DNA of 64,000 nucleotides from positions 56,403,001-56,467,000 of the forward strand of contig CM032232.1 in assembly GCA_019009955.1 (NCBI GenBank), written 5' to 3'. The stretch's first letter is position 1, and each line of letters starts with the position of its first letter. A program made the translations under genes and the position numbers. Shown piece after piece: positions 55,763 to 64,000 of the stretch. Below the pieces are notes generated by a model. It was not told the origin of the DNA, ran no database searches, and worked only from the letters and a program-made list of their open reading frames with translations. Source of the stretch: Riptortus pedestris. Lineage: Eukaryota; Arthropoda; Insecta; Hemiptera; Alydidae.

Positions 55763-55882
55763 ATATGCAGCAGAACTGGTTAGGAGCACAAAGATTCTAA
55801 ATGAAGCCAGCTTATTGTATGCCTACAGATGCGAAGTGCATTTTGCACTGCAACGTAAAATGTTGGCCTGGCTTCTCCTAAT
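55763..55882 (+). other. Orphan exon-like block
   Basis: AG at 55761-55762 follows a pyrimidine run (TTCTCTCTTTCT). The frame YAAELVRSTKILNEASLLYA continues to MLAWLLLIK, with a possible donor near 55882. Codon composition looks coding. No neighbouring exon was found and the family is unknown. Confidence 0.2.
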
Positions 55883-55924
55883 CAAGTACATAGTATATAG
55901 TGTATATCACAAGTCTGGCTAATC

Positions 55925-56325
55925 CAAAACCCCTCTATTATTTTCTAGTTAAACGAAATGGAAAGGTTTGTCTGAATTTAAAATTTAATTCAGTGATAAT
56001 GGAAGTTTTCCAATTTTGATTTCATTCAAAGACTAACTCAATCAAAATTAGAATTCAATATTTTTTTTTCCTCGAGAATGGAAGTAGATTTTACTGAATA
56101 CATACTTTTAATTTCACCATTAGACCAGCAAAAAAAATCTGATGCACGCTCAACATAACTTCTTTGTACTCCTGTTAAATTAAATAAAATGTTTGGTTGG
56201 ACTTCATTTAAAATTATTTCATTTGGAAGTGATGCATCTGGTCAAAAATGGCATAGAACATAATTTATAGATCTTTTTATAGTAAATTTCTAATAAAATG
56301 TTTAGCATGAAATATAGAGATTGCA
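55925..56325. other. Interval without recognisable features
   Basis: AT-rich sequence between the exon-like block and the next family A copy. Confidence 0.4.
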
Positions 56326-56329
56326 GTGA

Positions 56330-56408
56330 TGGCACGATTTTCCAAAAGTTTCTTCATATGTCCTTCAATTCTACCCTGGAGATGAAGAAAATGAGGTATG
56401 TTCAAAAA

Positions 56409-56442
<34 letters not shown>

Positions 56443-58910
56443 TCTGTCTGTTGACGCTCTAGCGGTAGCAATTTTTTTTATCGTTACCAAACTTGATATT
56501 TTAACGTTTTGTGAGAAATTAAAAACCAAGTTTGTTAATGGCTCAAAGCGGACATATGGGCAGGGTTGGGGGGGGGGGTATAGAAGAGAAATTTTGAAAA
56601 TTTGAAATATCTGTATTATTATGAGTCGGATCGAATAATGTTTGCACATTAATTTTCCTCCCGGAATTTCAGGATACTTTTTAGTTTCACATGCCATAGA
56701 CAGGATATCTGCCGTTTTTGGCTTTGTTGTCTGCTTGTTTGTCACCTTTTCACACCTAAACTACTGTTCTGAATTTTATGAAACTTGGTATGTATATTAC
56801 TACTAATCCAACTTAGACTACAGGCTACGCTAATATTCTCAGAGAGGAGCTGGTGTCGGGAGACCTTGAAATGAAAAATTGTGATATTTCTTTCCTATTG
56901 GTTTTTCGACAACGAAGCACATAACATAAGTTGTTTATTTTGTTATTTAAAGTAACTTTTGTTATATACACTTTCGTGGAAGCTTAAATGAGATATATGC
57001 TAAAAACTATAGCGGGAGTCAACAATTTTATTGGCTACTAATGACTAATTTAAACAAAACTCGACATGTGAATTAGCATTAACTCTTCCATGATTATAAG
57101 CTATATCAAATTTCTAGAGACGACCAGGAGTGGGAGTTATAAGGGCGGCATTATATGAACATCGCTGTACTTCGTTTCCTATTAGTTTTTCTCTCAAACA
57201 TGGACATGTCAGGCGTTTATTTTTTTAATTAGAGTAACTTTTGTTCCATACACTTTTGTCGTACAACGAAGTATACACGAGATATACGCTAAAAACTATA
57301 GCGGGAGTCAACAACTTTATTAGTACTCATATAAGTGTTTTTAATATAGGCATATTATGACATGATTTATATTTAAACATTCCTATTATTTAATATTTAG
57401 AATAACTGAAGTTGCTATAATTTAAACCACAGTCGGTTCCTGGCAGACCACCTTTGATCCGGCAGAATTGGCTCGGCTTTTGACCGGAAGAAGTAAATGA
57501 TGCTTAATAATTGAAACTAATAATGATGTTTATTTTAACTTACATCTATACATTAAATGGCGTGTTTAGACCAGTAGAACGTATGTACTTATTAAGCTTT
57601 ACATGATAATGACTTAAACAACATTATTATTTGCTCTTTTAGTGATGTTATGCTTTCCCCCAGAAATATTTTGTTACATACCATAAATTATATAAACAAA
57701 ACAATGTTAAAGGGGATTGAAAATGCTGTGGAAGTATACCCATTTACTTCTGCTGATAACATTGATCCGCTAATGTCATGTTACACATAACAGAGCATAA
57801 GTATATACAACCATTAATACAAAGTTTCTTCTTCAGTTGTACATTAGAGTAGTTTTAATAATGGTAATTAAATACATAAAATCGTTGTGCTGGGGGCTAC
57901 TTTTGGGGAAATAAATTTGTATTCTTGCACAGTTTATAATAAACAATGCTGTCCTAATTATGAATTTTATGGCCTATTTCACTTGAACGATTGCTATCCA
58001 TGATAATGATTTATATTGTAAACAGTAATTTGAACAGTGGAGAGGGATTGATTAAGAAATAATTTTTTATTCATTGAGACTAAAAAATTCTAGAAGTTCG
58101 GTATAGTTCTAGGATAAATAGTAAGCTAAGGACTTGAGACAGGAAGTGTAAAAATATTGTGCATCGTAAAGCCAAAATAAATTACAATCATTATTCAGAC
58201 TCCCCGGACAAACACAGTCATGATTTCCGGAGCGAAGCCGAGTGCCTTAGCTAGTTCCCTGTAAATGTTGTATTCTCTTTGGTTATATCTCGAATATTAA
58301 CAGGGATATTTGCAGTTTTTATATTTCCAGCCTTTGTAAACCCCTAATTTTAGTCATGCACGTTAACAATAATCCAATATATTACGAAATGTCTTATTCC
58401 AAGCTTAAATAGCAAATATTGTTTCCATGAGACCTTTACTACGCAAGATACATGAAATGCGTTGTCTGATGCTGTCATGAAATTAGATTTTAAGTACTTG
58501 ATTTGAAAATTTTAATTCCATCTTTACTATACTCGATATTTATCGTGCTCTACTCGATTTATCCGGCTATACTCGATATTTAACCGGCTCATTCAACACT
58601 AATGATCATATTTGTTAATGGATGAAATCAGACATAGAATAATGGAGGGGGGGGGGGTCGAGGTTGGAGGAATTCGAAAATTCAAAATATCTCCGTTATT
58701 ATGAGCCGTATCTAAAAATGTTATAGGTCCAATCTTGTTAAACTATTGGTGCTCTACAATTGTGTTCTGTAAATTTTTTGTAACTCAAATTTTAAGCGAG
58801 TTTTTCGCACTTTGTTGTTTTCAACCTACATATAAACCCCCACTAGTGTGTAAATTACAGCACATGGAAAATTTGTTTAGTTCATGCTGCCCTAGGAGTG
58901 ATGGTTTTTT
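56330..58910 (+). mobile_element. Family A copy split by a Helitron
   Basis: The left part (56330-56650) shows ATGGCACGATTTTCCAAAAG, an A run (56406-56426), a short TA run and a G tract (56569-56578). The right part resumes at about 58260 (CTCGAATATTAACAGGGATA). It carries a second G tract (58646-58657) and ends near 58910 with a degraded AATTTGTTTAGTTCATGCTG. Confidence 0.65.
56660..58252 (+). mobile_element. Helitron-like insertion with CTAG end
   Basis: The 5' part carries TTGTCTGCTTGTTTGTCACC and blocks shared in reverse orientation with the Helitrons at 21.7 and 29.1 kb (GTTGTTTATTTTGTTATTTA; CCTATTGGTTTTTCGACAAC). The 3' end reads GAGCGAAGCCGAGTGCCTTA followed by GCTAG and T near 58252. 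The middle (57400-58200) has no recognised coding sequence. Confidence 0.55.
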
Positions 58911-59382
58911 TTTTTTTTTTTTCCATAATATAGATGAGATAATATGTATTCGATCTTTGTAGGCAAAAACCATTCTGATACCCTCTTAGTATTCAGCTAC
59001 TCCTTTACTTTATTCTCTAACTTATAGGATCTGGGGAGAAGTGTTAAAGCTCTGTACTGAATTTCTTATCCTTTATTCTGTACCTAGGGAATAGTTTTTC
59101 CTTAGCCTTCTTGCGTTTTGATTTAATATTTATATCATAAATCAGGAAACAAATCAATGGTAAAATTCTGCCTATTTTAGTAATACAGAGAGGGCATCGA
59201 TATAAAACAGGCTAGGAGGAGGGGGGAGTTTAGCAAAAGTGCATAATGAATAATGAATAATCGTAAATATTATTATTTGAGGGATCAGGAAATATTGTGT
59301 AGCTCTTTTTATTGATACAGTTGTTAACACTCCAGTAGTAATCGCCCCTGATCTGTGAGATTGCTGATAGCCAAGACAAGGT

Positions 59383-59516
59383 TCTTGGAGGTTTCTAGCT
59401 TTAAGAGCTTTCTACTTATTCCAAAGAAAGCTCATTCGCCCCCAGAAAAGGTTCATCTTTTATAAAACAAATTTCTCTTATTGAGGTTGCATTTATTATC
59501 CGATTTTCGTCAAAAT

Positions 59517-59554
<38 letters not shown>

Positions 59555-59810
59555 AAATGAAACATAGCGAATTTTTTATTCAGGCCTCCCTTATAACCCC
59601 CACTCCCGTTCGAACCTAACAAATTTAATATAGCTTATAATCATGGAAGAGTTAATGCTAATTTACATATAGAGTTTTGTAAAGGTAGGTTCAACCGTTA
59701 GTGCCCAATAAAATTATTGGCTCCCAGTTTAAATTTATAGTGTATATCTCGTTTATACTTAGTTATACGACATCAATGAATATAACAAAAGTTACTCTAT
59801 ATTCTATTGG
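59383..59810 (+). mobile_element. Family A left-end piece joined to a Helitron internal block
   Basis: Positions 59383-59552 are almost identical to 61881-62060. They carry the family A phrase TATTGAGGTTGCATTTAT and a TA tract. The following 59555-59800 is an internal Helitron block (CAGGCCTCCCTTATAACCCC). Confidence 0.6.
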
Positions 59811-59813
59811 CAG

Positions 59814-59958
59814 ACACCCTTTGCGAAGGGACTGGTGCCTTGCTTCCTATCTTCCTAGAAGGGATGTCGAGCATAGACAGACTAGTCCAGACCTTCAAGC
59901 ATTTAACATAGAGTCGTCTGATTACGATCGATCTCCTAGATACAGCGCGACCTCTCCT
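59814..59958 (+). other. Orphan exon-like block ending in a strong donor
   Basis: CAG at 59811-59813 and GTAAGTATT at 59959 bracket a 145-bp open frame: HPLRRDWCLASYLPRRDVEH onward to SSDYDRSPRYSATSP. The composition is coding-like and the donor is near-consensus. No partner exon is found. It contains one copy of the 30-bp motif also present at 60128 and 60657, so it may instead be part of a transposon. Confidence 0.3.
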
Positions 59959-60687
59959 GTAAGTATTTGTGTTTATTATACAACTATTTTCCTTCATTGT
60001 AAATCGATCTAAAACAATACATTAAAGCATTAACTAAGTTAATTAAATACTAAATTAATTATGTAAATTAAAACATTTTATAGCAATAATAATGATAGTT
60101 AATTTATTTTTTTAACTGGAGGGAGAAGATCTGTGAGATACAGCGCGACCACTTTTGTTTTAAATTAATACAAAATTTATTAATTTGTACTTGTGATTTT
60201 AAATTTTTAATTTTCTATGATCCAGAACAAAAATGTCTTCCCAAAGCATTTTTTATGATGTTACAAATGATGAAGTTGTGAAGAAAATACATAGAGTATT
60301 ATTTGAGGTAGACGTGGATGAAGAAAGTGGTGGTGTCATTCCCCCTGCTGTAGAATATGAAATAGGAGATGAACACCTGGAAACAGTTGAAGAAGAAAAA
60401 AATGAAGAAAGACAAGATAATTCGGAAATATAAACTCAAAGAATGAAAAGTAATGAATCTACAAAGAAAAAAGCCTCCTTTGTCAATATAGAAGACTGAT
60501 TTTGTACATATGTATATTATACTTCTTTCCTATCATTTCTGTTATTTTAATTAATGTTTGTCATAAAATAAATTTATCCGTACGTAACAGTATTTTACTT
60601 TAATTTTCTTTCAAATGTTGCAGTTTAAGGTTATACTATTACTGGGATTGAAATGCGATCTGATAGATACAGCGCGACTACTTTTGT
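59930..60687. repeat. Three direct copies of a 30-bp motif
   Basis: The core AGATACAGCGCGAC occurs at 59938-59951, 60136-60149 and 60665-60678, preceded each time by GATCT and followed by YNCT and TGT. Spacing is about 198 and 529 bp. The last two flank the small acidic ORF. The related CGCGACCAAAATTGT near the piggyBac-like remnant at 62960 suggests subterminal transposase-binding repeats. Confidence 0.75.
60233..60433 (+). pseudogene. Small acidic ORF, possibly piggyBac-like N-terminus
   Basis: A 66-residue frame starts MSSQSIFYDVTNDEVVKKIH and is strongly acidic toward its end (EYEIGDEHLETVEEEKNEER). Acidic N-termini are usual in piggyBac transposases. It is preceded by an in-phase AT-rich leader and flanked by two copies of the 30-bp motif. 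No catalytic domain follows. It could be a short intact gene or the front of an internally deleted transposon. Confidence 0.35.
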
Positions 60688-60699
60688 AGCAAAGCTGGG

Positions 60700-61290
60700 C
60701 CCGACTACTGGAGTGTTAATAGTTCCATAGATTTTTTTAAACTCTCATATTGACGGAGTTATTAAAACTTTTGCATCTTCAGCCTTCAATGAATCGATGA
60801 ACATATGTAATATTCACCTAAGGTTCTTTCCTTAAACATAAACCTCTCATGTTCAACTGAGTCTGAAGTCTTCCCAATACAGGGTTCTAACTAAGGAAGA
60901 AATATTGCATCTACCGACGAGGGGATTTCTCGTAATTGATCCGGTGAACAGGGAACACTGATCAGCATAGGATGGAATCAGAGAATGAAGGTGGTCATTG
61001 GTCACCTAACGATGGTTCCCACCGATTTTAGAATCAGAACATCCAACAATAAAGGCATCATGAAGAAAATTCCAGTGGAAGAAAAGTCAATCAAGGTCAC
61101 AGTTGTTTGAGAGTCATTCCTCCGTACTCCCTGATTGATGATAGGAATTAAGATAGGAACAAGCATGAGTATGCGGAATATAACTTCAACATACCCTCTA
61201 GAGCTGGCCCGCATACATGTTTTAGTTAGAATTTAGACAAGGACGAGAAAAGAAGACAGAATATGATATAGAGGGTAGTCATCCCCGCTT
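60700..61290. other. Unidentified interval
   Basis: Scattered short frames on both strands near 60880-61220 have coding-like composition but contain stops. No family could be supported. Confidence 0.3.
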
Positions 61291-61299
61291 CGGAAAATC

Positions 61300-61680
61300 T
61301 TAGTTTAAGCATCCCAATATTACTATACCCGATATTTAACCGTTTCGTTCAACATTAAGATCATATTCCTTAATAGCTGAATTCGACCCAGGAATAGAAG
61401 AGGTTAGAGGGTGGAACTCGAAAATTCATAATATCCCCGTAATTATGAGTTGGAGTGAAAAATGTTGTAGAACCAATCTTGATAAACATTGATGCTCTGC
61501 AATTTTTGTTCTATACTTTCTTCTGAAGTAAACTGAAATATAAAGCGACTTAATCGTACTTTGTTGTTTGGAGCTTTTAGTAAACCTCCTTTTCTACTAA
61601 TCCGAATTTTGTTAAAAAATAAATAATATATGGCAAAACCTACTTTATTAATGCAGCCCCTGTTCTCTTTTATTGAGAAT
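61300..61680 (+). mobile_element. Family A internal unit
   Basis: Contains a typical unit (CCCGATATTTAACCGTTTCG, then TAATATCCCCGTAATTATGA) and ends near a degraded GCAGCCCCTG at about 61654. Confidence 0.55.
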
Positions 61681-61880
61681 CCGCCACTTCTACCCTGCCA
61701 TTATCAGGTGTCACAACACCCCTGGTCCTTGTTATTGTCAGGGCGCTGACCAACTAATCCCTCAATTTTATTAATCTCTCCCAGATGAGGTCTCAGCTGG
61801 TCTTGACAGAATCCAATCCGCTGCCTGAATAGCTGTCTTAGGCATTTGATGCCCTTATAGAACCTAAGCTCTCTCGTATT

Positions 61881-62014
61881 TCTTGGAGGTTTCTAGCTTT
61901 AAGAGCTTTCTACTTATTCCAAAGAAAGCTCATTCGCCCCCAGAAAAGATTCATCTTTTATAAAACAAATTTCTCTTATTGAGGTTGCATTTATGAGCCG
62001 ATTTTCGTCAAAAT

Positions 62015-62063
<49 letters not shown>

Positions 62064-62262
62064 TAGCGGACCCGAGACTTTTCCTGCATGATAATTCAAG
62101 AGATTAGAATATTAAATTTAATAATATTATGTTTCAAACCAAAGCTACTTTTAATAACACGGTGAAGTCGAGTGTTACCAGTAAGTAGATTTATCTATTG
62201 TAAAACTTGACTTGGGAAATCTGCTTAGTTTACGCAGCCTCTGCGTAACGGACTTTTTAAAG
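61881..62262 (+). mobile_element. Family A copy with nested Helitron end
   Basis: The left end (61970-62010) leads into (TA)n (62015-62061). A reverse-oriented Helitron 3' end follows (CTAGCGGACCCGAGAC at 62063), then about 90 bp of Helitron-like sequence. The right end of family A closes it: GGGAAATCTGCTTAG at about 62215-62229 and ACGCAGCCTCTGCGT at about 62233-62247. Confidence 0.7.
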
Positions 62263-62494
62263 CGTTTACTCCATCAATGTGGGTGGTGCTCCTTTGAGGC
62301 ATCTCGATGTGGAGTATAAATATTCAGGATATCATCATCCCTCTTTTCAAACACATTTGATCTTAAGGAAAGTTTCCTTCACATTTTTACGGAGATTGCG
62401 TAGGTTTATATTAAATGGAGATAGGCTGATTGTACTGACTACAGTTACGTCACTTATCGTGTAGGCATTGGGGATTAGAACTTGGAGGGGCTTC

Positions 62495-62560
62495 CCGCCA
62501 ATATATAAAAGGCAGCGTTACTCTCAATTCATCGTCTGAGCAAATCGATAGGACACCTGT
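62495..62560 (+). promoter_or_regulatory. TATA-box-like core promoter sequence
   Basis: TATATAAAA at 62502-62510 is followed about 30 bp later by CTCAATTCATC. It resembles an insect core promoter or an LTR promoter, but no gene or LTR boundaries were identified around it. Confidence 0.25.
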
Positions 62561-62929
62561 TTATAAACCCCCTGCATTAATGAGGACCGACATCATATCA
62601 CATGGGAGTCCTGTATCAATAACCATTTAAATTTCAATATATAATATACATTCTTCATATTGTGCTAAGTTACACGTTTTATTTAATATATTTTTCACAA
62701 AAAGGAGTACCTATTATTTCTTCAATAACGCGCTTAAGAATTGTCCAAGAACATAATAAATCTTTAAACCTCCGTTAGTCGAGGCGACCTGACAGGTGCA
62801 TCTTTGAGGTGTTTTTCTAATAACTTCCGATTGAATAAACCTAACGACTTCCGCCTCCAGCAATGCTTCTAGCTTCCCTTCCTCCTCAAAACAGTATAGG
62901 TTTGACCTTCGAAGTTTGTACACAGTGCG

Positions 62930-63745
62930 TTCCTTGTGTTAAAATCACCCCACAGGTGCACCGCGACCAAAATTGTAAGTTTTTCAATTTCTTTTATTTC
63001 TATATTTAATCTATTTATCTTAGACATATTTATCATTTGACGTTTGTAGTGCCTTGATTGTTTTTGAATAGTTAAAAATACCTACAAAATAGGGAATTCA
63101 CCTCTGAGGTGACCGCGACTAACAATGCATTTTTAAAACATTTTTCAGAAAAAATGGACCAGGAAATACGTATTTTTTGACTTGTGTAATCAAAATGATA
63201 TTGATAGACTCCACCACCCATTACTGGATCCTTTCGAAGAAGACGATAACATACAGAACGACACAGATTCGGAATTTGAAGACGGCTTGGAAGAACGGGG
63301 TATAGACTCAGAGACTGAACAAAGTGACGTGGAATCGGAAAGTGATGGGGAGGATGAGCAGTCACACGAAAAATATGTTGCATTGAGAAGTGTGAACAGA
63401 AAGATTGTTGACCGTTATGAGTGGAGGAAAACCCCTTTTCCTTTGCGTACAATAGGAAAACAAAATGTATTGACACACCTTCCAGGAGTGAAAGGGCGCG
63501 GCAAAGGAGGTTACTAATGAACTTGACTGCTGGTTCTGGCTCTTTGATAAGGCGATTATTAGTAGTATTGTGCATTGCACAAACGAATTTATAAAAATCG
63601 TTGAGCCAGAATTTTCTAGGCAGAGGGATGCCAAAGTGACGGACTTCACAGAAATAAAAGCCTATATAGGCCTTCTTTACTTAGCTCGCACATACAGAGG
63701 AGCGAGAATGAATTTAGAAGACTTTATGTAAAACATGTTGGGCAA
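62930..63745 (+). pseudogene. Truncated, frameshifted piggyBac-like transposase
   Basis: Two subterminal CGCGAC motifs (62961-62966 and 63105-63110) precede the coding part. The frame at 63182-63517 is acidic (DNIQNDTDSEFEDGLEERGI and onward) and ends HLPGVKGRG. After a frameshift, 63519-63730 reads LDCWFWLFDKAIISSIVHCT, then NEFIKIVEPEF and TEIKAYIGLLYLARTYRGAR. This matches the N-terminal DDE_Tnp_1_7 region. The frame stops at TAA near 63731 and the catalytic DDD core is absent. It is a dead copy. Confidence 0.75.
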
Positions 63746-64000
63746 GAAACTCACCTGAGTTGAACTTGAAAGCACTAAAAGATTCGACGTGAAACGTTTT
63801 AATTTCCTTTTTTATCATAAATGTTTTCTTGTATTTGCTATTCCTGCAATAATCAAATGAATAAGTAGTTCTCAACTATTCTTATTGCACTTTATTTATA
63901 TATGTTTTCTAGTAGCTAAGTAAGTAGTACCTAACGAATTCATAGTTCATAAATTGCTTCATGTTACCTGAAATGAATTAATATTTTTGATAGTTGTAAG

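Noticed and set aside
60880..61220. Glycosyltransferase-like phrase GGHWSPND
   Set aside because: The resemblance to beta-4-galactosyltransferase GGxWxPxDC is short, the Cys is absent and the frame soon meets stops.
59518..62060. CRISPR-like or bacterial operon structure
   Set aside because: The repeats are microsatellites and transposons in an intron-bearing eukaryotic genome. No spacer array exists.
63072..63649. Minus-strand ORFs of 167 and 95 codons
   Set aside because: They lie opposite the piggyBac-like frame, which has recognisable motifs; the antisense frames have none.

Overview
The window is nuclear DNA of an insect or close relative. It is AT-rich, with intron-split genes bounded by consensus GT/AG sites, a chemosensory-type ionotropic receptor, DREF-type promoter motifs and a dense load of transposable-element remnants. 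A hemipteran is plausible, but I cannot fix the order from sequence alone. Several genes were rebuilt exon by exon, requiring matching splice sites and codon phase.

Layout. (1) 1-9.6 kb: a head-to-head pair of RNA-metabolism genes. POLR3H (RNA polymerase III subunit RPC8) is on the minus strand with its last exon not found, and SNRNP35 (U11/U12 snRNP 35 kDa) is on the plus strand. They share a 468-bp spacer containing TATCGATA. (2) 11.5-20.7 kb: an unrecognised minus-strand gene with four firm exons. (3) 20.9-28.9 kb: an unrecognised plus-strand gene ending in a single-pass membrane segment; its first detected exon lies about 170 bp from the start codon of the previous gene, so this is a second divergent pair. 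(4) 31.98-33.82 kb: a single-exon, 612-residue ionotropic receptor on the minus strand. (5) 40.4-50.9 kb: a complete eight-exon, 413-residue synaptotagmin-family gene on the minus strand, with degraded calcium ligands. (6) 50.9-64 kb: no recognised host gene; transposon wreckage, a solo LTR and piggyBac-like remnants.

Repeats dominate the rest. Family A is a Helentron/DINE-1-like element: a subterminal palindrome at the left end, a TA microsatellite, G-tract units that repeat in tandem, and a right end with GGGAAATCTGCTTAG followed by an ACGCAG/CTGCGT hairpin. About twenty pieces occur. A second group has canonical Helitron 3' ends (hairpin plus CTAG before T), and one copy keeps the last 35 codons of a Rep/helicase reading frame. 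A tRNA-derived SINE with an AAT tail occurs about a dozen times, three times with clear 12-13 bp target duplications. There are also RTE- and L2-like LINE remnants, a hAT MITE whose pre-insertion site is preserved in a paralogous LINE copy, a gypsy-type solo LTR, and two long near-palindromes.

I found no clear new multi-gene system. The most unusual items are the architecture and nesting of family A, the approximately 300-bp-arm inverted repeat at 35.87-36.61 kb, and a 30-bp motif present three times at 59.9-60.7 kb beside a small acidic ORF.
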